Below are positions 32,108 to 41,361 of a stretch of 42,818 nucleotides of DNA, one piece after another. This DNA comes from a virus, in IMG/VR virus record IMGVR_UViG_3300046000_007924, positions 1-42,818 of that record; one strand, 5' to 3'. The translations under genes and the position numbers were made by a program. The notes beneath the pieces are model-generated. The model saw nothing but the letters and a program-made list of their open reading frames with translations, had not been told where the DNA came from and made no database searches. How positions within the stretch are numbered: position 1 is the stretch's first letter; each line of letters begins with the position of its first letter.

Positions 32108-35100
32108 ATGGCAAATACAGTCAATATTTTAGGTTTCGCTAATACGTTTGGTGATTGGATAGTTGCAACAAATGCCGACTCCAATGAAATCAATTCTATT
32201 GGCAAATACGATTGGACAAAAGATTCTGGAACTTTATTTTTAAATGGAACAGGTACCAGTTTATCTGTTGGAAACAATGCAATTATCACAGGCCAATTAC
32301 AAGTCACAGGCACAGATTCTTCTGCAACTATAGATAATAATCTAACTGTTGGTAGACAAGTATACTTAACAAACACAACTCAAAGTTTAACTGCAAGTGG
32401 AATAATCTACGCTAACGGTACAGTTTATGCAGGAAATACAGGGACTGGTTTATCTGTATCAAATAACACATTGATGGGTGGAACATTGACGGTTTCAGGC
32501 GCAACAGTAATTTCAAATACAATTAATGTTCTTCTTGCAACAACACTCCAGAATACTTTAAGTGTTGGAAAAGACACTTTAATCACAGCTAATCTGAATG
32601 TAACAGGTTTAATTCGTGCTAGTAATATTCAGGCCAACACTAGTGTTAATACAACCACAATCTCGGTAACAGGAACAAGTTTTACTGATAAAGTGCAAGC
32701 TAATACCGGTGTTGCAACAAATGTAATAACAGCAAATACGTTGTTATCTAACACCAGTATTACAACCAGTACTATTCAAGCCAATACAAGTGTTAATACC
32801 ACCACAATTTCGGTAACAGGAACAAGTTTTACTGATGTTATTCAAGCCAATACAAGTGTTAATACAGCTACACTATCAGTAACGGGAACAAGTTTTACCG
32901 ATAATGCTCAGGCAAATACCAGTGTTGCGACCAATGTGATAAGAGCCAATACCTTATTGGCCAATACTAGTATCACAACTGGTGTTATTCAATCCAACAC
33001 CAGCGTTAATACCACCACAATCTCGGTAACAGGAACAAGTTTTACGGATAAAGTCCAAGCTAATACTAGTGTTGCAACAAATGCAGTACAAGCCAATACA
33101 CTTTTGGCTAATACTAGTATTACAACAGCAACAATACAGGCGAATACTAGTGTTAATACAACCACCATTTCAGTAACAGGAACAAGTTTTACTAATGATG
33201 TACAAGCTAACAACAGTGTTGCAACCGATTCAATACGAGCAAACACAATATTAGCCAATACTAGTATTATCACCAATACTGTACAAGCTAACAACAGTGT
33301 TGCAACCGATTCAATAAGAGCCAATACATTTTTGGCTAATACTAGTATCACAACTAGTAATATACAAGCAAATACAAGTGTTAATACAACCACCATTTCA
33401 GTAACGGGAACAAGTTTTACTGATAAAGTCCAAGCTAATACCAGTGTTGCAACCGATTCAATAAGAGCCAATACATTTTTGGCTAATACTAGTATCACAA
33501 CTGGTGTTATTCAGTCGAATACAAGTGTTAATACAACCACCATTTCAGTAACAGGAACAAGTTTCACCAATACTGTTCAGGCCAATACAAGTGTTGCAAC
33601 TGATGCAATAAGAGCCAATACATTACTAGCTAATACCAGTATTACAACCGGCAATATTCAAGCGAATACTAGTGTTAATACCACTACAATCTCGGTAACC
33701 GGTAATACATTTACTGGCAATTTAATTGCAAACACTTCAATTAGCACAGGAACATTATTAGTTACTGGTACCACTGTATCTGCAACAAATGCTATAGGTT
33801 CTTTCCAATCGTTAACAACATCTGCTGGTGTAACTGTTGGTGGCAATTTTACAATAATTGGTCAAACAATTTACGCTTCAAATAGCTTTGTTCTAAATGC
33901 AAACAACTTTAGTCCTATCACAAGTTTTTATAGAGTAAATAGGGGTACAGCAAACAGCCAATCGAATGGTATACCAAATGCAAACGGCACTATTCGTTGG
34001 AATGAAACAGACAAGTATTGGGACATTTTAGATGTAAATTCTGTTCTCACTACCGGAGTTGAGTTTTCGCAAATTATGACTGCGAATATGATTGTTAATA
34101 GTACAACATCGACAAGCACAACAACGGTACCAACAAATTCAAATTTAACTGCTGCATTTTTGAGAGCTAACACAGCATCTGCTAATGCAGCTGCAGCTTT
34201 TGCTCAAGCGAATAATGCTGGTCTTTTTGCACAACCTGCATTCAATCAAGCGAATGCAGCTTTTTTACAAGCGAATGCAGCTTTTGCTCAAGCGAATAAT
34301 GCTGGGCTCTTTGCACAACCTGCATTCAATCGAGCTAATGCGGCGTATTCACAAGCAAATGCGGCGTTTACTCAAGCGAATGTTGGTGCTAGTTTGGTTA
34401 CTTCTGGTGGTTCAATCGGTGGTAATTTAAGTGTTGTTGGTAATTTACAAGTTAACGGATCAGCTTCTTATATTAATGTTGCAACATTCCAAACAGTCGA
34501 TTCTCTGATTCAATTGGCTGCAAACAACACAGCAGATTCTGTTGATATAGGTTTCTATGGTCAATATGTAAGTACTGGCACAAAATATGCAGGTTTGGTA
34601 AGAACAGCAGCGAGTAATTTTGCTTTATTCCAAGGCATAACCTCAAATCCAACAAGCAATTCAATTGGCGTTATAACTGCTCCTAATTATGCAACACTAA
34701 ATGCAAACATTGCTGCAGGTCAAATTACTTCTTCTGTTGCAATACCAGTTACCTCTGGCGGTACTGGAGTTACCACATCTACTGGTACAGGTTCAGTTGT
34801 TCTTTCTAGTAGTCCAACACTAACAACCCCTGCACTTGGTACACCATCTTCAGGAATACTGACAAACTGCACGTTTCCAACACTAAATCAAAGTACAAGC
34901 GGTACAGCAGCAGGATTATCGGTTAAGCTTGCGATTGCTTCCGGTGGTACGAACGCAACAACCGCGGCCGATGCATTAACAAATCTTGGAGCTTATCCAG
35001 CATCCAATCCAAACTCATACACAGGCAATCTGGGCACAGTTACTGGCGTATCTGGAACAGCTCCAGTAGCTTCAACCGGCGGAACTACACCAGTTATTAG

Positions 35101-36061
35101 TATGGCTGCGGCTTCGGCCGGTGTAAATGGCTATATGACTGGTGTATATGCCACAAAGTTAGATGGTATTGCCACAGGCGCTACTAACAATACGGGAACT
35201 GTGACTGGCGTATCTGGAACAGCACCTGTGGTGTCTAGTGGCGGTACTGCGCCAGCTATTAGTATGGCTGCGGCTTCGGCCGGTGTTAACGGTTACATGA
35301 CTGGTGTATATGCCACAAAGTTAGATGGTATTGCCACAGGCGCTACTAATGTAACTAACACCAATCAATTGACTAACGGTGCTGGTTATGTTACAAGCTC
35401 TGGTGTTACATCTGTTACAGGCACTGCTCCAGTAGTCTCAAGCGGCGGAGCTACACCAGCTATTAGCATGGCTGCTGCAACTGCTTCGGTCAGTGGCTAT
35501 CTGACATCTACAGACTGGACTACGTTTAACAACAAACAAGCTTCAGGATCCTATGTAACTGTGGGTGGGGCGCTGGGTACGCCATCATCAGGAACTCTAA
35601 CAAACTGCACATTCCCAACATTGAATCAAAGTACATCAGGAAGTGCTGGCACATTTACAAGTACAACACAAAATTCACAGTTTAACTCAATTGGTGTTGG
35701 TACTGCAGCATCAGCCACCGCTGGAGAAATTCGTGCAACAAATAGTATTACTGCATACTATTCTGACGATAATTTAAAAACAAAATTAGGTAATATCACA
35801 AATGCACTAGAAAAAGTTAAATCTCTTAACGGTTTCTACTATGAAGCGAACCAAACAGCGCAAGATTTGGGATACAAAGTCAAACGTGAAGTTGGTCTTT
35901 CAGCTCAAGAAGTTCAAAAAGTAATGCCAGAAATTGTTGTTCCTGCTCCAATTAGTGATAAGTATTTGACAATACACTATGACCGTATTATTCCTCTATT
36001 GGTGGAAGCAATCAAAGAATTGGAAGAACAGGTGCGAGATTTGAAATCAAAACTACCGTAA
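32108..36061 (+). CDS. Long tail fibre with C-terminal S74 self-cleaving chaperone
   Basis: A 1317-aa repetitive fibre. Residues about 170-540 are 49-aa tandem repeats built on ANTSVNTTTISVTGTSFT. Around 680-760 come AFxQANAAF heptads. Then comes a GGTGVTTSTGTGSVVL segment common in tail fibres, and duplicated SMAAASAGVNGYMTGVYATK units. The last 99 residues are an endosialidase-type intramolecular chaperone (Peptidase S74): Ser1219-Asp-...-Lys1224 in YYSDDNLK is the Ser/Lys dyad, followed by VGLSAQEVQKVMPEIV and IHYDRIIPLLVEAIKEL. By family knowledge the chaperone trimerises the fibre and then cuts itself off just before the Ser, leaving a mature fibre of about 1218 aa. It is likely a host-range determinant. 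Confidence 0.88.
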   Translation: MANTVNILGFANTFGDWIVATNADSNEINSIGKYDWTKDSGTLFLNGTGTSLSVGNNAIITGQLQVTGTDSSATIDNNLTVGRQVYLTNTTQSLTASGIIYANGTVYAGNTGTGLSVSNNTLMGGTLTVSGATVISNTINVLLATTLQNTLSVGKDTLITANLNVTGLIRASNIQANTSVNTTTISVTGTSFTDKVQANTGVATNVITANTLLSNTSITTSTIQANTSVNTTTISVTGTSFTDVIQANTSVNTATLSVTGTSFTDNAQANTSVATNVIRANTLLANTSITTGVIQSNTSVNTTTISVTGTSFTDKVQANTSVATNAVQANTLLANTSITTATIQANTSVNTTTISVTGTSFTNDVQANNSVATDSIRANTILANTSIITNTVQANNSVATDSIRANTFLANTSITTSNIQANTSVNTTTISVTGTSFTDKVQANTSVATDSIRANTFLANTSITTGVIQSNTSVNTTTISVTGTSFTNTVQANTSVATDAIRANTLLANTSITTGNIQANTSVNTTTISVTGNTFTGNLIANTSISTGTLLVTGTTVSATNAIGSFQSLTTSAGVTVGGNFTIIGQTIYASNSFVLNANNFSPITSFYRVNRGTANSQSNGIPNANGTIRWNETDKYWDILDVNSVLTTGVEFSQIMTANMIVNSTTSTSTTTVPTNSNLTAAFLRANTASANAAAAFAQANNAGLFAQPAFNQANAAFLQANAAFAQANNAGLFAQPAFNRANAAYSQANAAFTQANVGASLVTSGGSIGGNLSVVGNLQVNGSASYINVATFQTVDSLIQLAANNTADSVDIGFYGQYVSTGTKYAGLVRTAASNFALFQGITSNPTSNSIGVITAPNYATLNANIAAGQITSSVAIPVTSGGTGVTTSTGTGSVVLSSSPTLTTPALGTPSSGILTNCTFPTLNQSTSGTAAGLSVKLAIASGGTNATTAADALTNLGAYPASNPNSYTGNLGTVTGVSGTAPVASTGGTTPVISMAAASAGVNGYMTGVYATKLDGIATGATNNTGTVTGVSGTAPVVSSGGTAPAISMAAASAGVNGYMTGVYATKLDGIATGATNVTNTNQLTNGAGYVTSSGVTSVTGTAPVVSSGGATPAISMAAATASVSGYLTSTDWTTFNNKQASGSYVTVGGALGTPSSGTLTNCTFPTLNQSTSGSAGTFTSTTQNSQFNSIGVGTAASATAGEIRATNSITAYYSDDNLKTKLGNITNALEKVKSLNGFYYEANQTAQDLGYKVKREVGLSAQEVQKVMPEIVVPAPISDKYLTIHYDRIIPLLVEAIKELEEQVRDLKSKLP
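32633..33720 (+). repeat. Tandem 147-bp coding repeats in the S74 fibre gene
   Basis: The word AATAC(A/T)AGTGTTAATAC recurs at roughly 32.63, 32.78, 32.85, 33.00, 33.14, 33.37, 33.52 and 33.67 kb, mostly at 146-150-bp spacing (49 codons), with partial units of about 69 and 226 bp. Third-position differences between copies show old duplications kept in frame. Such arrays can change fibre length by unequal recombination. Confidence 0.8.
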
Positions 36062-36068
36062 TAATTAT

Positions 36069-36076
36069 CATAAATA
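36069..36076 (+). promoter_or_regulatory. Late promoter-like element
   Basis: CATAAATA matches the late motif 7/8. It lies in a 46-nt gap after the S74 fibre gene, 31 nt before the next ATG (36108), leaving room for a start near 36082 and an AAAGG Shine-Dalgarno. Confidence 0.5.
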
Positions 36077-36107
36077 TGTTAAGTGCAGCAAATAAAAGGT
36101 ACAACAA

Positions 36108-36473
36108 ATGGCCGCAGGATATTCAGACCAATATTTGGAACAAGGTTCCACATTTTCTTCTCAACTAACACTGACAGATGATTACGGAAGCCCATATAAT
36201 CTAACAGGTTTTACAATAACAGGTAGAGCAAAGAAATCCTATACGACTGCCAATATTGCGTTTACTCTAACAGCAACAATTTCTGATGCGAACAATGGTA
36301 TCATAACATTGTCAATCGATGCACCAACGACAGCAAATATTCCTTACGGAAAATATGTTTATGATGTTATTTCGACCAGTCCGTCAAATATGGTTTCTCG
36401 TGTCCTAGAAGGACAAATTTATGTATCTCCAGGTGTAACTGGTGTAGTTAATTCTTATGGTACAGATGCATAA
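36108..36473 (+). CDS. Ig/BppU-like small structural protein
   Basis: The 121-aa protein begins MAAGYSDQYLEQGSTFSSQL and contains LTLTDDYGSPYNLTGFTITG, IPYGKYVYDVIS and RVLEGQIYVSPGVT. This all-beta pattern with a final EGQIxVxPxVT strand is the one seen in BppU-like N-terminal domains and small tail accessory proteins of marine phages, where it likely mediates fibre-baseplate contact. Its stop overlaps the start of the next fibre-like gene by one base. Exact partner unknown. Confidence 0.7.
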   Translation: MAAGYSDQYLEQGSTFSSQLTLTDDYGSPYNLTGFTITGRAKKSYTTANIAFTLTATISDANNGIITLSIDAPTTANIPYGKYVYDVISTSPSNMVSRVLEGQIYVSPGVTGVVNSYGTDA

Positions 36474-37417
36474 TGGCAAATGTAACAGTAACACCTTTAT
36501 CACAGATTAGTGTAAGGGTTGGTCCAGGAGCACCAGCGGCAGTACAAAGCACTGCACAATTTGTTGGAGCAACTAACCAAGAAATATATAACCGAGGTGC
36601 TTTCGAACAGGCAAATGCAGCCTTTATAACCGCAAATACAGCTCTTGCAACGGCTAACACAAAGTTAAATAAAACTGGTGACACAATGGCCGGTAATTTC
36701 CAGATGACTGGAAATCTTACACCAACAATTGCAAACTTTTTCACATTAGGTACACCAGATAATCCATGGAAATCTGTGTATGTTAGTGCAAATTCTATTC
36801 ATATAGGTGACATTACTTTAAGTTCTCAAGACGGTGCATTAGTAGTAATATCACCTGATGGCAACACCCAAACTCTTTCATTTTCCAGTAACACTGCAAA
36901 TATTGCGTTTGAACAAGCTAATGCAGCATTTGACCAAGCTAATGCATCTTTTGAACAAGCTAATGCAGCAATTAATGCAACATATTCAGTTTTCTTACTA
37001 GCTACTGATGCTAAAAACCAGGCTGTATTATCATACAATTTATCCACAGGTGCTTATGATAAATCAAATATTGCTTTGTTGCAAGCCAATGCTTCTTTTG
37101 TCCAGGCAAACTCAGCTTTTGCTCAAGCTAATGCAGCCTTTAATGCAGCTAATACCGGTTCATCAGCTGCGCCGGCCTTTGCTCAAGCTAATGCTGCATT
37201 CATTCGAGCAAACAATTCACTCGATTTGACCAATGGTGGAACAGTTGCAGGAGGAGTAACAATTTCAAACAACACTCCGTCTATATCGAATTCTACCGGA
37301 GCTTTAATTTTGGCTGGTGGGTTGGGTGTTTCTGGAAATGTTTTCATAGATTCGTTGACATTAACAACAAATAATTTTAATGGAAATGCAATTACCTTCG
37401 ATGCCGGACTATTTTAA
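36473..37417 (+). CDS. Tail fibre-like protein with AFxQANAAF heptads
   Basis: A 314-aa protein. The N terminus (VTPLSQISVRVGPGAPAAVQ) is followed by repeated AF(E/D/A)QANAAF heptads, around residues 40-65, 140-170 and 205-245, predicted to form a trimeric helical shaft. Beta stretches include GNFQMTGNLTPTIANFFTLG and VSGNVFIDSLTLTTNNFNGN. It ends FDAGLF, similar to the DGGTF ends of two fibre-region proteins downstream. It is coupled to the small Ig-like gene before it, which may be its adaptor. Confidence 0.72.
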   Translation: MANVTVTPLSQISVRVGPGAPAAVQSTAQFVGATNQEIYNRGAFEQANAAFITANTALATANTKLNKTGDTMAGNFQMTGNLTPTIANFFTLGTPDNPWKSVYVSANSIHIGDITLSSQDGALVVISPDGNTQTLSFSSNTANIAFEQANAAFDQANASFEQANAAINATYSVFLLATDAKNQAVLSYNLSTGAYDKSNIALLQANASFVQANSAFAQANAAFNAANTGSSAAPAFAQANAAFIRANNSLDLTNGGTVAGGVTISNNTPSISNSTGALILAGGLGVSGNVFIDSLTLTTNNFNGNAITFDAGLF

Positions 37418-37430
37418 CAAAAGAAAAAAT

Positions 37431-37438
37431 AATAAATA
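37431..37438 (+). promoter_or_regulatory. Late promoter-like element
   Basis: AATAAATA (7/8) lies in a 55-nt gap, 34 nt before the fibre gene ATG at 37473. A start near 37444 leaves a plausible leader with AAGGAAAAG as Shine-Dalgarno. Confidence 0.45.
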
Positions 37439-37472
37439 GGTTGTTGGCGCATAATAATAAAAGGAAAAGACC

Positions 37473-39383
37473 ATGGCTATCTCAAATACAAATATCCTAA
37501 TTAAACGTTCTGCAACTACGGGTAGACCGAGTGCGCTTAGAGCTGGTGAATTAGCGTATTCATACCAATCAAATACGATTTTCATTGGTAGTCCTGATGG
37601 AAACGGAGTTGTCAATGTAGGCGGTCAATTCTACACCTCACAAATTGACAGTGCAACGGATGTAAACACCGGCGGCACATTAATCAAAAGAAATCCAGAT
37701 GGTAATATTTCTGTTGGTTTTATTACAGCTGACGGAATTTCGGTATCAGGATTAACCGCAAACTCTGCAATTTATGCGGAGCAACTTTTATATCCAAGAC
37801 ATTTCAGTACTTCGGGTGATGCAACAGCTTCACCTGTATCGTTCAATGGTACAGCAAATGTAGACCTAAGTCTCGTTTTAGCCACAGTTAATTCACAAGT
37901 TGGTACCTACGGTAATACAACAACAATTCCTACTATTACTGTTGATGCAAAAGGTCGCATTACAGCAATTTCCAACAATACTATTTCTTCTGCATTCACT
38001 GTTTCAGGTAATACAGGATCAGGCACTCAATCCAATGGCGGAACTTTAACCGTACAAGGTAACGGAACAGGTATTACAACCACTGTAACAGGTACAGGTG
38101 GTTCAGAAACTATAACAATTAGCAGCGATGCAACAATTGCTCGTACAAATATAGCAGGCTTAGGAACACAAATATTTGATACAGCACTTAGTGTTCCAAC
38201 AAACAATGTGAACATTGGCGGCCTATTAACTGTCCACAACCTTATCGTTTCTGGAAATGTTTCTTTCGCTAACGTAAGAAGTGAATTAAACATTTCGGAT
38301 CCAATCATTTATTTGGCATCCAACAATTCAGGCAATGCAGTTGATATTGGTTTTGTTGGTCATATTATTGGTACAGGTCATGAAGGTGGTCCTTCAAAGT
38401 TCCAACACACTGGTTTTGTTCGTGATTACAATGACAATAAATGGAAATTATTCTCTAACGTATCTTCAGAAGTAACAACAGTAGTTGACTTTTCTTCAGA
38501 TGCTTGGTATGACACGATTAAAGTTGGTGGCGTTGATGCATCATACGGTAATTTAACTAGTGTTAATGTAATTAGTGCAAATTCGTTAATATTAACAGAA
38601 GCTTTACCAGTTACCTCTGGCGGTACTGGAGTTACCACATCCACTGGTACAGGTTCAGTTGTTCTTTCCAACAGTCCGACATTGGTAACTCCTGCACTTG
38701 GAACCCCTGCATCCGGTGTAATGACCAACGTAACTGGTCTACCTCTGACAACCGGCGTCACAGGAACACTTCCAGTAGGTAATGGTGGTACTGGGGCAAC
38801 AACCTTAGGTGCTGGTCAAATTATAATTGGTAATGGAACAAGTGCAGTAAGTGCTCTTGCAAATACTGGCACAGCAGGAACTTATGGTAGTGCATCAGCA
38901 GTACCAGTATTAACAACTGATGCCTATGGTCGTGTGTCTGGTGTAACAAGCACTTCTATTGCAATATCCGCTTCACAAATCACTTCAGGTACATTACCTA
39001 TTGCATACGGCGGTACTAATGGTGCATCATTCAATAATGACCAAATCACGTATTTTAACGGTACAGCTATTGTATCATTAGCAAATACAGGTACTGCTGG
39101 AACATATGGTGCTGGAAATTATATTCCAGTAATTACAACAGACGGATATGGCAGAATTTCTGGAGTATCTAATACTGCAATTTCTGGTTTAACAGTATCA
39201 CAAGGCGGTACAGGTCGTTCTTCTGCAACACTAAATGGCATTACATATGGCAACGGATCAGATGCACTTGGTGTTACTGCTGCAGCCGATTCGGCTGACC
39301 AAACATGGTCTAACCAAATATTGACTGTAACTAATGCTGGTGTTCCAGTTTGGTCTTCAGCAATGGATGGGGGAACATTCTAA
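37473..39383 (+). CDS. Tail fibre protein ending in DGGTF
   Basis: A 636-aa fibre. The N-terminal 50 residues (MAISNTNILIKRSATTGRPS...GELAYSYQSNTIFIG) are a virion-attachment module also found on the 455-aa fibre downstream. The body contains GTYGNTTTIPTITVDAKGRI and GTAGTYGSASAVPVLTTDAY units, and the PVTSGGTGVTTSTGTGSVVL segment it shares almost base for base with the S74 fibre gene. It ends SSAMDGGTF with no S74 chaperone, so folding help must come from elsewhere, perhaps the coiled-coil protein encoded next. Probably a second receptor-binding or short fibre. Confidence 0.8.
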   Translation: MAISNTNILIKRSATTGRPSALRAGELAYSYQSNTIFIGSPDGNGVVNVGGQFYTSQIDSATDVNTGGTLIKRNPDGNISVGFITADGISVSGLTANSAIYAEQLLYPRHFSTSGDATASPVSFNGTANVDLSLVLATVNSQVGTYGNTTTIPTITVDAKGRITAISNNTISSAFTVSGNTGSGTQSNGGTLTVQGNGTGITTTVTGTGGSETITISSDATIARTNIAGLGTQIFDTALSVPTNNVNIGGLLTVHNLIVSGNVSFANVRSELNISDPIIYLASNNSGNAVDIGFVGHIIGTGHEGGPSKFQHTGFVRDYNDNKWKLFSNVSSEVTTVVDFSSDAWYDTIKVGGVDASYGNLTSVNVISANSLILTEALPVTSGGTGVTTSTGTGSVVLSNSPTLVTPALGTPASGVMTNVTGLPLTTGVTGTLPVGNGGTGATTLGAGQIIIGNGTSAVSALANTGTAGTYGSASAVPVLTTDAYGRVSGVTSTSIAISASQITSGTLPIAYGGTNGASFNNDQITYFNGTAIVSLANTGTAGTYGAGNYIPVITTDGYGRISGVSNTAISGLTVSQGGTGRSSATLNGITYGNGSDALGVTAAADSADQTWSNQILTVTNAGVPVWSSAMDGGTF

Positions 39384-39415
39384 ATATTTCGTAATTTTTA
39401 TAATAGGAGTTTGAT

Positions 39416-39970
39416 ATGGGTAATGAAAAGTATGTGAATTATTATATTGAGTTGATAACCAATACAATGCAGGATGCGGTATTAAGGAATGTTTCTCTAC
39501 AAACCAACGCAAGGATATCTGATGAGGTGATTAATGAGCAATCACAAAGAATTGAAAAATTGGAAAAAACAATTTCAATTCTGAATGAGGAATCTGAAAA
39601 AAGAATTGGAGCTTTGAGTGAAGAAAATTTAAAGTTTCAATCTAATACGAGTGAAACGACGAATAGGATTATCAAAGAAAAAGATGATCTTATTAGTAAT
39701 ATGCGAAATGAAATTTCCCAATTAATATCGATTCGTAGTGATTATGAAAATATTAAACATCAAGTTAGTCATGTTGATACGTTTAGAAATGAGTTAATCA
39801 AAGAACGTTCAGAACATGAAAAAACTCGTAATGAATATGAAGTTAAAATATCCGAATTGAATGAAAAAATTGGTTATTTACAGTTAACTCCCGCCAAGAG
39901 GAAAAAGATTGAAGAAGAAAAAAATAACTTAACGACAATTACAACAGAAAAAGACGGCGGAACATTCTAA
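39416..39970 (+). CDS. Coiled-coil protein with a fibre-type DGGTF C terminus
   Basis: The 184-aa protein is almost entirely alpha-helical: residues 40-170 form a long charged coiled coil (EKLEKTISILNEESEKRI, ENLKFQSN, YLQLTPAKRKKIEEEKNN). It ends TTEKDGGTF, the same last five residues as the 636-aa fibre just upstream, encoded by nearly the same DNA. AGGAG lies 7 nt before the ATG. Lying between two fibre genes that share an N-terminal module, it may bridge, cap or chaperone fibres. Base composition is richer in Lys/Glu codons than its Asn/Thr-rich neighbours. No family assigned. Confidence 0.72.
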   Translation: MGNEKYVNYYIELITNTMQDAVLRNVSLQTNARISDEVINEQSQRIEKLEKTISILNEESEKRIGALSEENLKFQSNTSETTNRIIKEKDDLISNMRNEISQLISIRSDYENIKHQVSHVDTFRNELIKERSEHEKTRNEYEVKISELNEKIGYLQLTPAKRKKIEEEKNNLTTITTEKDGGTF

Positions 39971-39973
39971 TAA

Positions 39974-41341
39974 ATGACTATATCTAATACAACTATTCAG
40001 ATTAAAAAATCTGGTTCGATAGGTAATAAACCAACTTCATTAAATTTTGGAGAATTGGCACTCAATTACTACGACGGAAAGTTGTTCTATAAAGATTCAT
40101 CTGGAAATATTTCCCATTTCTATGGCGCAAATAATGGTCCTTCGTTTGCAACAGCCAATGCAAACAACAATCTGATATTTGCTAGCACACCAAATGATAC
40201 ATTAAGTTTCAATGCAGGAAGTGGTATTTCTATTTCTGCTTGTACGACCAGTAAAACAATAACAATTGCAGACACAGGAACTTACTCATTAGCCACTGCT
40301 GCATATGCTCAAGCAAATGCGGCCTTCGATGCAGCTAATACCGGTTCTTCTCCTGCGGCTGCTTTTGCTCAAGCTAATGCAGCATTTTTGCAAGCTAATG
40401 CTGCCTTTGATGCAGCTAATACTGGTTCCTCACCTGCTGCAGCTTTTGCTCAAGCTAATGCGGCATTTTTACAAGCTAACGCAGCCTTTGATGCAGCTAA
40501 TACTGGTTCATCACCTGCTGCGGCTTTTGCTCAAGCTAATGCAGCATTTTTGCAAGCCAATTCTGCATACAGTTCACAAAATGCAACAGGACTATATGCC
40601 AACTCAGCATATGGCCAAGCCAATTCAGCATCATTATATGCTAATGGTGCCTTCACTCAAGCCAATGCAGCATATGCTCAAGCCAGTGCAGCCTTTGATG
40701 CAGCTAATACTGGTTCATCACCTGCATTTGCTTTTGCTCAAGCTAATGCGGCATATGGCCAAGCCAATTCAGCATCATTATATGCTAATGGTGCCTTCAC
40801 TCAAGCTAATGCAGCATACGCACAGGCTAACACAGCGGTTAATAATGCCGCATCAGCTAGTTCATATGCAAATTCTGCATTTTCAAAAGCAAATTCTGCA
40901 ATAATCACAACTAAAGAAGAAGGAACAACAGTAACTTCTTCAACAACCAGTTTGAATTTTACTGGTTCAGTGAATGTCACAAATGTAAGTGGTGATGTTA
41001 CAATATTAATTGGGCCTCCTAGAGTTGTTACAATATCCGACGCAACATCAGTTACTATGAACGGTGATACCACCGATATTGCGATTCAAACAAATACTCA
41101 AGCAGTAGGAACATTAACAATCAATGCAATAACTGGAACATTAATTAATGGCCAAAAAATTATATTCAGATTGAAAAGCACAAACATACAAACATTTTCT
41201 TGGAATGCTGTTTTTTCGGGTTCAAGTGATTTAGCTTTACCTTCAACATCAACCGGATCAAATAAATATGATTACATGGGTTTCATATATAACTCAGATG
41301 CGTCCAAATGGCAAATCATAGCTAAGAATTTTGGATTCTAA
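39974..41341 (+). CDS. Tail fibre protein with 27-aa Ala/Asn repeats
   Basis: A 455-aa fibre. Its N terminus (MTISNTTIQIKKSGSIGNKP, then GELALNYYDGKLFYKDSSG) parallels the 636-aa fibre and probably docks to the same site. Residues about 110-300 are tandem repeats: three FDAANTGSSPAAAFAQANAA-type 27-aa units, then a duplicated QANSASLYANGAFTQANAAY block, predicted to form a helical trimeric shaft. The C-terminal 130 residues are a beta domain (GPPRVVTISDATSVTMNGDT, ending IIAKNFGF), the likely tip. The gene starts 3 nt after the coiled-coil gene ends. Confidence 0.8.
   Translation: MTISNTTIQIKKSGSIGNKPTSLNFGELALNYYDGKLFYKDSSGNISHFYGANNGPSFATANANNNLIFASTPNDTLSFNAGSGISISACTTSKTITIADTGTYSLATAAYAQANAAFDAANTGSSPAAAFAQANAAFLQANAAFDAANTGSSPAAAFAQANAAFLQANAAFDAANTGSSPAAAFAQANAAFLQANSAYSSQNATGLYANSAYGQANSASLYANGAFTQANAAYAQASAAFDAANTGSSPAFAFAQANAAYGQANSASLYANGAFTQANAAYAQANTAVNNAASASSYANSAFSKANSAIITTKEEGTTVTSSTTSLNFTGSVNVTNVSGDVTILIGPPRVVTISDATSVTMNGDTTDIAIQTNTQAVGTLTINAITGTLINGQKIIFRLKSTNIQTFSWNAVFSGSSDLALPSTSTGSNKYDYMGFIYNSDASKWQIIAKNFGF
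40303..40835 (+). repeat. Tandem and block repeats in the 455-aa fibre gene
   Basis: An 81-bp unit (27 codons, core GCTCAAGCTAATGC) recurs three times from about 40325 to 40560. A block coding AYGQANSASLYANGAFTQAN then occurs twice, about 40608-40690 and 40749-40830, nearly identical in DNA. The same core word occurs in the fibre genes at 32108 and 36473. Confidence 0.8.
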
Positions 41342-41361
41342 TAATTTTTGGAGAAGTAAAA

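Noticed and set aside
32633-33720. CRISPR-like array or diversity-generating variable repeat
   Set aside because: Units are in-frame coding repeats with no unique spacers, and no reverse transcriptase or template repeat is seen.
32989-33846. Minus-strand open frames rich in Val/Leu across the fibre repeats
   Set aside because: They are mirror images of Asn/Thr/Ala-rich repeat codons in the real plus-strand fibre gene, with no ribosome sites.
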